Assembly: GCF_000315625.1 (NCBI RefSeq)
Contig: NW_005434591.1
Coordinates: 170,989 to 209,834, forward strand
Direction of reading: 5' to 3'
From: Guillardia theta CCMP2712
Taxonomy: Eukaryota > Cryptophyceae > Pyrenomonadales > Geminigeraceae
Length of the DNA stretch: 38,846 bases
The notes below the pieces were generated by a model, which worked only from the letters and a program-made list of their open reading frames with translations, did no database searches and was not told where the DNA came from. Made by a program: the position numbers and the translations under genes. Positions 22,812-32,492 of the stretch are shown piece by piece (the first letter of the stretch is position 1; the number at the start of each line of letters is the position of its first letter).

Positions 22812-24752
22812 ATGCAGAAGAAGGAGGAGAAGATCAGGAACAACCTGAGGCACATCCTCCCCTCCAACATGCTCAGGTACCTCCCACAGGCTGTGCTTCT
22901 TCGTTGCCCTGCAGCTCCTCCTACTTCCTCGCTCTCTTCCCCTCCCTGAGTCCATTGTTCGCATCCTCAACATTCTCCCTCTTGTTTCCACACTTCTCCC
23001 TCCCCCCTTCTCCTCCTCCCTCCCTTGTCTTACATGGTCTCTCCCCGACCTGTTCCATGCTCTCATTCTTTGCCTTTCTTTCCCTCCCACCCTACGTTCT
23101 CACACTCATGCAGGAACTCACGTCGCCGAGAAAATCCTGAAGACGATTCCGCGCAAGAGCTTGCGAATGATTGCGGAGTGAAGATGATATGGTAAGGGCG
23201 ATACTTGCTCTCCGCTGCGGCATGACCCTGATACATCAAGGTGTGGGGGAAGGGATGCAGTAACGGAGGTAAGTTGGTTGTGTTGTACGTACGAACCTTA
23301 CCATCGGCTATCCTAGGTTCACGTAGCCAACATGTGCCAAGAGACTGTCGATTGGGCGTCCTGCGATGGATTTTGGCAACTTTATCTCACTCCTGGTTTG
23401 TAACAGACACGTATGAAGCATGTCTGACCTCCATGCTCTGACAGGGACATTTCACATTGAAATCACAATGAGAAGCGGGAGGCCTGTATGGTCCGGAGAA
23501 GGTCAGTGTCGATGAGATGTAGTTCGTCGTGACAGATGCTTGTCCTCTCCTCTCAACATTTCATGCTCGAATGAGATCCTGCCTGGCAGTCTCGATCAAG
23601 GAGGAGGAATGGAGGACACTCGAGATAGGGCACCTCTTCGGTAAGACAAGAATGTTACAGTCCTTGTTGCAGTGACTTTCTCTCATGCCAGCCTCCTGCG
23701 AGCAGCATGCTGAGAAACGTAGTCAATTCTCCTTCCCCAACGGACGGTCAGCATGTTCGTTCCTCTGCTGCTACGCAACCATAGCTCTCCACGAAGTCCT
23801 TGGGCTGGGCTCCGATATTGCGAGGACGGAGGTCTCGGGTGAAGATGTGATGAGGGTGGTGGACGAAGGGATGTCTCTCTTCGAGGACCGGGACGTCAGG
23901 TAGTCCCTCAAGAGCTTCACGGGCCTCACTGACTTGCCCTCCAGCGCCCTGCTGCGGGACTTGGGGATGGAGCACATGAGCGTGGAGGAAGCGATCGAGT
24001 TGTGCGGGCATGCTTGGAGCGACAAGGGAGCGCTGAGGATCAAGGAGACGTTCTGGGGATCGCTGAGTGATCCTTCTTCCATCATGCATCTGATCCAGGA
24101 AGCCTCGTCCTCGGAAGCGCGTCCTCCTGGCTCGGGGGGGAGCAGGAATCACGGGATAAAGTTTCTGTGCATGACGAAGCCGCCAGAGACTGTCTTGATG
24201 CTTGTCGCTCCTTCCCTGGACCTCTACAGCGTTCTCGACACTCACACCCGGACGATCGGCACCTCCCAGTATCCTGCGAGCATTTATCGTTGCCGCAATC
24301 TAGAGGTGAAGAATACTTTCATCTGTGCTCTTTGCTCATCTTCCTCCTCCCCAGGACCTTGCTCTGCTGCTCTGGACCAACTTCTTCCCGCTCCCTCCAG
24401 GTCAGCCTCAGTGCTCCCATCTCCCCTCCTCCTCATTCTGCTTCCGCTGGCAGGGATCGACATCGAGGAGCTCGGAGCGTACGCCATGTTCGAGCTCGTC
24501 TTACTCGAGTTCATCCCCTCCTCTCCCGCCGCAGCGCATCTTTCCTCACGCGCCGCTCACGCAGAAGTCATGGAGACCGAGGAAGATGCAGCAGCGCAGG
24601 ACGGGGGAGCAGTGGAGGCTGCAGGGGGTTCCGAGGGAAGGAGGGAGGACGGGGTACCAGGTACGCAAAAGTCTCGGAGGAGGACAGCGCGTGCAAGGGA
24701 GCAGGAGGAGGAAGGGGAGGAGGGAGAAGATAGGATAGTGGTGCTTGAGTAA
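22812..24752 (+). CDS. Unrecognised 423-aa protein, possibly a papain/OTU-like fold
   Basis: Ten exons join in phase: 22812-22876, 23114-23191, 23241-23268, 23317-23395, 23445-23501, 23590-23640, 23692-23899, 23945-24305, 24355-24400 and 24454-24752. The first 50 residues are basic, then acidic (MQKKEEKIRNNLRHIL). A central region of about 150 residues has NGRSACSFLCCYATIALHEV, EVSGEDVMRVVDEGMSLFED, KPPETVLMLVAP, YSVLDTHTRTIG, YPASIYRCRNLEDLALLLW and IDIEELGAYAMFELVLLEF. A Cys in a Cys-Ser-Phe context before a helix, followed by an Asp-x-His pair before a Leu-rich helix, resembles papain-like deubiquitinase folds. That is a weak inference from residue pattern only; no family was recognised. 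The tail from about 340 is low-complexity, acidic then basic (GEEGEDRIVVLE). It converges on the PDZ-PH gene with 80 bp between stops. Exon 1 and its 237-nt pyrimidine-rich intron are the least certain. Confidence 0.75.
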
Positions 24753-24832
24753 TGACAACAAACTTCTTTCGGACTGAGGTGAGAACGCAACCCGTCGACC
24801 TCCCACGCACATCGCCCTCGGAGTCATCGGGT

Positions 24833-27800
24833 TCAGCTAGAGGGCTGCTGCGCTTGAGCTGGCTCCTTACCGAAGTAGGCCTTCTTCTGCAGCTCGTCGT
24901 ACTCCTCCTTCATGCTCAGGATCTGCTGGACCCAGGCCTGAGCAAGAGAAGCGTCGGCAGCCTGAAAGGCGAAGACTCCCTTCATGGAGTGAATCTGGAG
25001 CTTGAAGCAGTGCTCTCTGCCATACTGCAGGAGGGAGAAGTCAGAGGAGGAGGTGAGAAAGAAATAGGAAGAGGAAGAGGAAGGGGGCAACAAGCAAAGG
25101 AGGCGGGGATGTAAGGAGGAGAGCAACGAATGTTCAGGAGCTCGGAAGGGGAGGGGGACGGAAGGGGAGGGGGGGCCATTCGGTGTTCACCTCCTGCGGC
25201 TCCAGCAGGCTGACTTTGCTGACATCTTGGATCAAGATCGCTCTCTGCAGCTTCGCGGGCCCGCTCCTCGTGTTGCAGATCATGAAGGACATCTTGTTGA
25301 GATCTTCCTTCTTGCGCCCCTGCGCTGCCGACGTCTCCGACGCGTTGATGCTCATCGAAGGTCCTCCCTCCACTGGTGCGGTTGAGCTGCTGTCCCCTGC
25401 CTCCTCCAGCACTGCCTGCTCGAACCCGTCCGCCATCCTCCCATGCAGCCGCTCCACCTTCACCTCCTTCACCGCTGGCTTGTCCACCTCCTCCTCCTTC
25501 TTGCTCATGACGTCTTCGTCCAGCTGCTGCTCCTCCAGCTCGTCCACGCGGTCAGCCAGCACCTGCATCTGCTTCCCCTTGCAGATCTGAAGTCGGACGA
25601 AGCTGCCAGCTGCTCCGATCATGAGCGCTTCCACGTCCGCCACCGTCATGTGCTGCACGGACATGCCGTCCACCCCGATGATGACGTCACCCACCTCGAC
25701 CTCTCCTCCTCGTGCAGCTCCGCTCCCCCTCTCGATCTCAACCACGATCTTGTGGCCTCCCTCCTCCAGGCAGCTCAGCTTGATCCCAGCATCTGCCAGC
25801 TTCTCCACTCCCTGCTCGACGATGGGCGTGTACAGGGCGATCGTCTGCTGCCGAGCCACACACACGTAGCAGTTCCAGACGGAGGAGGAGCCTCCGAAGC
25901 CCTTGAGTTCGTTGAGAAGCAGCGCCCCCTCGATCCTAACATCCCCGCTCTTCAGGTCCTCGGTTAGCACGGCCTTGGTAGCAGCGTCCAGCACCATCAG
26001 CCTGCCGAGGCTGCCCACCACTTGTACTGCTCCCCTGGTCAGAAACTCTCCTGCAGTGACCGCAGCATAGTGAAGGTTCAGCACAGACTCGCAGGACCGC
26101 CGGGCTGCATCGCCAGCAGCTTGTCCCCATCGAGCATGGCTGGCGAGGACCACAGAGTCCTTGAGCCCCTTGTCGAGCAGGATGTGAGCAGCATCTGGTT
26201 GAAGGTCAGACGGGGGAGAGGGAGGATGAGGAGAATCTCGATGATGAGGGCAAGGGTGAACAAGATCATCAAGGATGATAATGATGACGACGACTACGGT
26301 TATGATGATGATGATGATGAGGAGGAGGAGGAGGAGGAGGAGGAGGAGGAGGAGGAGGAGGGGGGGGGGGGGGGAAGAAANNNNNNNNNNNNNNNNNNNN
26401 NNNNNNNNNNNNNNNNNNNNNNNNNNNNNNNNNNNNNNNNNNNNNNNNNNNNNNNNNNNNNNNNNNNNNNNNNNNNNNNNNNNNNNNNNNNNNNNNNNNN
26501 NNNNNNNNNNNNNNNNNNNNNNNNNNNNNNNNNNNNNNNNNNNNNNNNNNNNNNNNNNNNNNNNNNNNNNNNNNNNNNNNNNNNNNNNNNNNNNNNNNNN
26601 NNNNNNNNNNNNNNNNNNNNNNNNNNNNNNNNNNNNNNNNNNNNNNNNNNNNNNNNNNNNNNNNNNNNNNNNNNNNNNNNNNNNNNNNNNNNNNNNNNNN
26701 NNNNNNNNNNNNNNNNNNNNNNNNNNNNNNNNNNNNNNNNNNNNNNNNNNNNNNNNNNNNNNNNNNNNNNNNNNNNNNNNNNNNNNNNNNNNNNNNNNNN
26801 NNNNNNNNNNNNNNNNNNNNNNNNNNNNNNNNNNNNNNNNNNNNNNNNNNNNNNNNNNNNNNNNNNNNNNNNNNNNNNNNNNNNNNNNNNNNNNNNNNNN
26901 NNNNNNNNNNNNNNNNNNNNNNNNNNNNNNNNNNNNNNNNNNNNNNNNNNNNNNNNNNNNNNNNNNNNNNNNNNNNNNNNNNNNNNNNNNNNNNNNNNNN
27001 NNNNNNNNNNNNNNNNNNNNNNNNNNNNNNNNNNNNNNNNNNNNNNNNNNNNNNNNNNNNNNNNNNNNNNNNNNNNNNNNNNNNNNNNNGGAGAAGAAGG
27101 AGGAAGAGAACGAGAAGGACTAGGACAAGGATGAGAACAGGAAGCAGGGGGAGGGGGGATGGACAAAGACGAGAGGAAGAGGAGGAGGAGGACAGAGTGA
27201 TTGAACCAACGGCTCCAACTGACATTCACAGTCTCTCCTCACCTTTCAGACCGTAGCCAACTGAGAAGACAGCGCTGACTGTGCTTTTGGCAACATCCTT
27301 GGCTGCCCGGGCCCGGGGGCCCATCGGCTGCTTTTCCCACTTCTTGTAAGTCTCAGTCTGGACGACCTTCTCGGCACCCCACGAGACTCCCTTTGCTGGG
27401 ATGAGTGTTGTCAGAAACTTGTGGAAAGAACGGAGAAAGTAGAGAGGAAGAGGAGAGGAGAGAGGGAAGAACAGAAGGTCACAAGAGGCTGGAGAGAGAG
27501 GGGGGAAGCCTGGAAGAAGGGGGGGCGGATGCGGGGAGGAGGGAATCAAAATGGAAGGAGAGAGGGGAGGGATGGGAATCAAAACAGGAAGGAGATGGTG
27601 GCAGGGAGGGAGCAAGGGAGGAAAGGAGCTCAGTAGCCGGACAGAGGAACTCAACTATCGTAAACAACAAGGGCGGCAAGGGAGACGAGGAAGAAGTTCA
27701 GCCATCAAAAGTCCTGCCCCTTCCCTTCTCCCCCTCCCTCCCTCTCCATTCCCTTGATCTCATACCTGCTATGTTTGCAAGGCCCCCGATGATATCACAG

Positions 27801-29464
27801 GAGATGTCGACGAGCTTCTCTGTCCCTTGCTGCGCGTACGTTAGAGCCTTCTGGACCCCCGGGGACACTTTGGCCTCCTCCGCCGCTGGCCCGATCCACT
27901 TGCTGAACGCGTCCGTTCCTGCGGGTAGTGAGCACAGAGCGAGCATCTCCTCCTCCTGCCAACCTTTCACCATCTGCCCAGCTACCCAAGTGGACCCAGT
28001 CCGCAAACCACTCGCTAGCTGGTGCCCTCCAGCCTCTATGCGGACTCCGTAGTAGCTCTTGCCCTCCTCGTCCTGCTCGGAAAGATCAGGAGGAGCTGGC
28101 ACGAGACGCCAACGCCAACCACACGCAGGGGCCCTGTCTTCTCCGGCACCGAGGACTCCGCGTAGTTGACAATCAGGCCAGGATACTCCTCGCTCCTCCC
28201 CTCCACTGCCAGCTCGTCCGTCTGCAGGGCAGCCTCCACCTCCTGGCCATCGACCTCAACACGATAGTCACACATCCGCTGCAGCTGCTCCTCGAGGCTC
28301 TCAATGAATCTGCTCCTCTTGCTCATCGGAGTTGGAAACGTGATGGAACAGACTCGCTCCTCGTCCTCCGAGTCTCGGACTCCTGCCAGCATGCCATCAG
28401 GTCCGACCAGCAACCTGGCAACTTTCACGTACCCTCGAGGAGGAACGTCAGGGGAAATATCCGTCGAACTCTAGCGACGAAGTATCCTCCGGAAAAGTTC
28501 TCATCGGTGACCGAGGAAAGATCGGCTCCTGTAGCAAGTTCTGCTCAATCTACAGGATACAAGACACTGGCACGGACCGTACGCCTCCATCAGCATAGAG
28601 TTCAGGACTCCCTCGTTCCCCAACCCGAACTCCACCGAGAGTTTTTCCACGTTGCCGAGTTTCTCGGGGCAGAACCTGGTCAGGAAGGAGAGAAGCTAAT
28701 GAGCAGGAGCTTCATGTATCCAACATCTTGTTACCTGTTGTAGAAGCGAAACAATCTCTCCGACAGGGTTGCTCCCCACGGCCCGTACAGGCGACAACTC
28801 CACTCCCCCACCTCTACGGTTCCCTCCTTCCTCCCTGCTGCCCTGTCAGAGCAGAACCTTCCTCAAGGAACAGGTGGCATCACCAGACAAGTGGAGCTGG
28901 AATGCTCCCTCCGAGACCACTGAGAACCTTCGACTGCCGTCCTCCTCCTTCTGCTCCTGGGCCACCACCCGCAGTGGGATCAGGCACATCCATTCGTCTC
29001 TGCCAAGGAACTTGAGCGGCGCAGCTGCATCCTTCAAGCCCGTCGACGCCTGCTGCCCTGTCGGCTTGCTCGATCCGTGAGTAGATGCGCTCAACAGGCC
29101 AGGAAACGCATTGCGAGCCCCCCCTGGCAAGAACCTCCAGATTCCCGAAGGCGTCTGAGGCCCATCAGACGGGCTTGCCCCCTGCTGATGCTGTCAGGAT
29201 AGAAATTCGGTTACCATGAGAGCAGAGAATCGAATCTACCTGCTGCCCTTGTCTTCCCTGGGGGACTTTGTTCCAGACGCCTGACGCGTCCTCTGCAGTT
29301 CGACTGACGATCACACAGTCGTCCTCAGCCTGTTCTTTCCCCTCCCTTGCTCCCTCCTCATTCTTCATCGCCTCCTCTTCCCTCGCACAATCGTCATCCT
29401 CCCTCCCTCCTCCTCCCTCCCTCCCTCCCTCCTCCTTCCCCTCCTGCCCGGCTGCCCCCTCCAT
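24833..29464 (-). CDS. Senescence/spartin-associated domain protein with PDZ and PH domains
   Basis: Ten minus-strand exons join in phase: 29464-29240, 29190-28858, 28811-28735, 28675-28578, 28528-28433, 28382-28123, 28072-27766, 27395-27243, 26194-25191 and 25024-24833. The product is 914 aa. The N-terminus is acidic low complexity. A middle region carries GPWGATLSERLFRFYNRFCP and EKLGNVEKLSVEFG. From about residue 365 a senescence/spartin-like domain appears: GVRIEAGGHQLASGLRTGST, VSPGVQKALTYAQQGTEKL, GPRARAAKDVAKSTVSAVF and AAVTAGEFLTRGAVQVVGSL. A PDZ domain follows (GIKLSCLEEGGHKIVVEIER ... VEVGDVIIGVDGMSV), with GIKL in place of the usual GLGF loop. A C-terminal PH domain is split by an intron and has the typical Trp (AQAWVQQIL). 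In other eukaryotes such senescence domains associate with lipid droplets or membranes, so a membrane-scaffold role is inferred. The phase-1 junction across the 26195-27242 intron, which holds the N gap, gives an intact GAT codon. The start at 29464 is a guess. Confidence 0.8.
26381..27089. other. Assembly gap (709 N)
   Basis: The run of N is flanked on the left by (GAT)n, (GAG)n and poly-G and on the right by GAAGGA-rich sequence. A microsatellite therefore probably broke the assembly. It lies inside a predicted intron of the senescence/PDZ/PH gene. Its length may be nominal, and an undetected exon could lie within it. Confidence 0.95.
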
Positions 29465-29602
29465 TCCGTAGAACAGGAATTCTTTACTCAATTCCTTCGG
29501 GTATAGGACGGTCAGGCTCGCCTCAATTCGCCCACGAACCACTGGCCCAAGGATGTAGCCCAAAGTACTATAAGTTTCTCTCACTTACTTCTAGTAGGGG
29601 CT

Positions 29603-29862
29603 AGCCCAGCTCCTCAGTGTCAAAGTGTGATTGATTTTAATGATCTTGACGTTGTTAGAGCCCAGCTCCTGTCAAAGTTTGATTGATTTTAATGATCTTG
29701 ACGTTGTTAGAGCCCAGCTCCTGTCAAAGTTTGATTGATTTTAATGATCTTGACGTTGTTAGCCCAACTCCTGTCAAAGTTTGATTGATTTTAATGATCT
29801 TGACGTTGTTAGCCCAACTCCTGTCAAAGTTTGATTGATTTTAATGATCTTCACGTTGTTGG
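29603..29862. repeat. Five-copy tandem repeat, unit about 50-57 bp
   Basis: Five consecutive copies of a unit running agcccagctcctgtcaaag / tttgattgattttaatgatc / ttgacgttgtt, differing by a few substitutions and small indels. The first copy has an extra cagtg, and the last two read cccaactcc. It sits in the spacer 5' to the senescence/PDZ/PH gene and 3' to the next minus-strand gene. It has no coding potential. Its AT content is higher than that of its surroundings. Confidence 0.95.
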
Positions 29863-29951
29863 GAAAATTTCCCCCACTGAACTCTCCGAGTCAGACGCTT
29901 GAAGGCCTCAGTGCGGTACAGCCGTACAATGCGAGGCAGGGCCGCTGCCTT

Positions 29952-31727
29952 CTACTTATCTTTTGCATCGCCATCGTTATCTCCCTCTTCTTTCCCCTCA
30001 TAGAAGGAGAAGTAGACCTCATTACCGTCGCTGGCGCCTTCTTCGCTCTCAAGGGCCTTGGAAGAGATCTGATCCCTGATCCGCCTCGCCACGTCATCAT
30101 TCAGCGACTCTTCTCTCTTCGCCTCTCCTGGCTCCTCCTTCAAAGAGATGAAGGAGAGCTCTGACGGGGTAGGAGGTGTCTCCGCCGTCTGCTGCTGCTC
30201 TTGGGTGCGGCTGCTCCTCGTGCTGGGAGACTGGGAGGGGGAGGGGAAGGTGAGGTCCGTTTCATCCAGGTGCCTGGAGCTCTGAATGAAATCCTGATAA
30301 ATCTCTTCCTTCGTCACCCTCCTTCCCTCCTTCAACTCGATCGACCTTGTCCCCGCTCCTGGGAGGGCGGAGCGTGTCTGATAGAGCTCCTGCTGCCCCT
30401 TGCTGGGCTCCTGCTCCTTGGCGCCCGCCAAGTCCTCGTCTCCCTCTCGTCTGCCATCCTCCTCCAGCAACGCAGCTGAAGGTTCAAGCACACTCCCGAA
30501 CTTTCCCTCCACCTGGAGCTCAGCTGGCTGGGCCCTCAATGCTTCACTCACGTCCTGGTCGTCGTTCCCTGACAAGAAGTCTTCTGCCGTGTCGAGGGTG
30601 GTTGGATCTTCCGTGGCTATCAACTCTGAGACCTCTTGCGCAGACAATCTTCTTGATGTAGCAAAGTCCTCCTTGCTCGCTGTTTCAAAATCGACGCCTG
30701 ACGACTGACCCTCCTCGCTGTCTTTCTCCTTCTGCCTCTCCTGGCTCTCTTTCCTCCCGTTTCGAACAGAAAACTGAACCCCCGACCCCCAACCACGCGC
30801 GCCGCCTCCATTCCAAGTCCTCTTCATCTCCTGCTGCATCTTGTTGTGTAGATTCCGAAAAGCGAAGGGGGAGTCAGACTCGTTTGCCTTGGAAGTCTTT
30901 CCTGCTTTGCTTGAGATGCGAGAGCATTCGTCGAGGAAAGGATCGACGCCTTTGACCCGAGGTTTATGCATGTTCAGAGCTTCAGAGTCGTAGCTGATCT
31001 CTGGGTAGGGGGAGTCCATCTGGATGGAATGATAGATGTCTACTTGACTGGTCTCGTTCACGCTCTCTTGGACGGTTGAGACTACTTCCTTGCTCCTCTC
31101 TGCCTGCTGCTTCTGCTCTGCCTGCGCTTTCAAGATCGCGAGGTCTGGCAGTGAATGTCCATAGCGATTCACCAGCAACTCGTTGAGCTCCCACGGCCTG
31201 CTCCCGAATTCCTCCTGGGGTTCAACATAAGCGCCTCCACCTTGAAATGTCATGGTCACGTTACCACGAGCTTGTCGACGTTCTTCAGTTTCGCAGGGTT
31301 GTAGAGCTTGAAGAAGCTCTCGAGGCTCGTCTTCAAGCTTTTCGCTTCCTCCTCCTCCCTCACCTCAACTCGGGTCGCCTCGACGGTCTCGCGTGCCCCT
31401 TGCGCGACGGCTCTGGGCTCGGGCTCTGGGTCGGATTCTGTTTCAGCCTCGCACTCAGACGTTCTTGCTGAGCCAGAGGCAGGAGCAGCTCCTTGGGGGG
31501 GAACGTAGATATCCTGCCACCACATCCATGCGCTTCCAGGCATTTCTACTGTCAGCGCCGACTACCATAGGAAAGGCTCACCAGTACGCCACCAGCACGA
31601 TCGCTATGCTGCCTCCTATGACGGAGATGCAAACGAGCAGGGTGAGCTCCTGCAGCAGGGAGTGAACGATCGCCTCCTCATCAGGGCTGTCAGACCGAGC
31701 GGGAGAGGTCGTATGACCTTCTGTCCC
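29952..31727 (-). CDS. Single-pass membrane protein with long charged tail, unknown function
   Basis: Three minus-strand exons join in phase: 31727-31582, 31532-31265 and 31214-29952, giving at least 558 aa. An additional first exon with the start codon probably lies upstream, because the 31727 exon begins at a CCTAG acceptor. A hydrophobic helix (LTLLVCISVIGGSIAIVLVA) is followed by a Trp-rich segment AWMWWQDIYVPP, an acidic stretch, and the module LESFFKLYNPAKL, KNVDKLVEEFG, WELNELLVNRYG. The remaining 400 residues are mostly disordered, rich in Glu, Ser and Gln (EQEPSKGQQELYQTRSAL). No enzyme motif was seen. The module closely resembles one in the downstream neighbour on the same strand (28578-28811). 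It may be an adaptor tethering something to a membrane, which is inference. Confidence 0.7.
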
Positions 31728-32492
31728 CTAGGACGACCTCAGGTCCGCCATGCGCCACACGAGCGAGTCTCTCCATGAGCAGCAGGTGTGTAGATCGATC
31801 TCAGTTGCACAACCACTTGACGATGTTTCTGTTGATGTTGAAATTTCTGAATGACATGAGAGTTTGTCAGAGCTTTGACAACAGTAAATGGTCGAGATTC
31901 CTCCTTATTGTTCTCACGGCATTGAACGGATTCCCTGTTTTCCCTCTTCCTCTTCCTCTTCCTCTTCCTCTTCCTCTTCCTCTTCCTCTTCCTCTTCCTC
32001 TTGCCTGCCTGCCTGCCTGCCTGCCTCCCTCCCTCCCTCCCCTTCCACCGTAAATCCGCCCCCATTCCAGCATTGCATTGACTTTTTCTTCCCGCCTCTT
32101 CTGCCATGGAACCGTCCAAACTTTCTACTAATTCACGCATTAGATATGCTTTGCTGCCTTCGATTCTAATTAGCCGCATCATGTAGAATGCGCTACCACG
32201 AAGCGACAGTGAAGACAGGAGAGGAGAGGAGAGGAGGAGAGGAGGAGAGGAGAGGAGGGCAAGGGAGGGAGAGCAGTTCAGAGATGTGCATGATGACGAC
32301 AACGGAGGACGAGGAGGAGGAGGTGGATTAGAGGAATGAGGAGGAGGAGGAGAGTTCTTGGAGAATGCGGAGGTTAAGACATCATATCATGGAGATGTGT
32401 TTTAACAGAGGCACAAGCATGGAAACAGAAGTCAACTCACAGAACCTCGTCTTCTGCCTCTGAGCTGTCTTGCATCCTTGTCCTTCTGATCC
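31728..32492. other. Divergent spacer with CTTCCT and CTGC microsatellites
   Basis: This is the 5' flank of two divergent genes. At 31940-32002 there is a near-perfect (cttcct)n run, followed by (ctgc)n and (ctcc)n to about 32043. At 32217-32260 there is a gagga repeat. A short first exon of the minus-strand membrane protein should lie somewhere here but could not be placed. Confidence 0.7.

Noticed and set aside
26022-27229. Frames of 280-370 codons across the N run on both strands
   Set aside because: They are open only because N cannot form stops; the flanks are microsatellite.
29603-29862. Tandem array considered as a CRISPR array
   Set aside because: Units abut each other with no unique spacers, and the genome is eukaryotic.
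31888-32169. Poly-Ser/Leu and Arg-Gly-Lys-rich frames
   Set aside because: They translate the (cttcct)n and (ctgc)n microsatellites in different frames.
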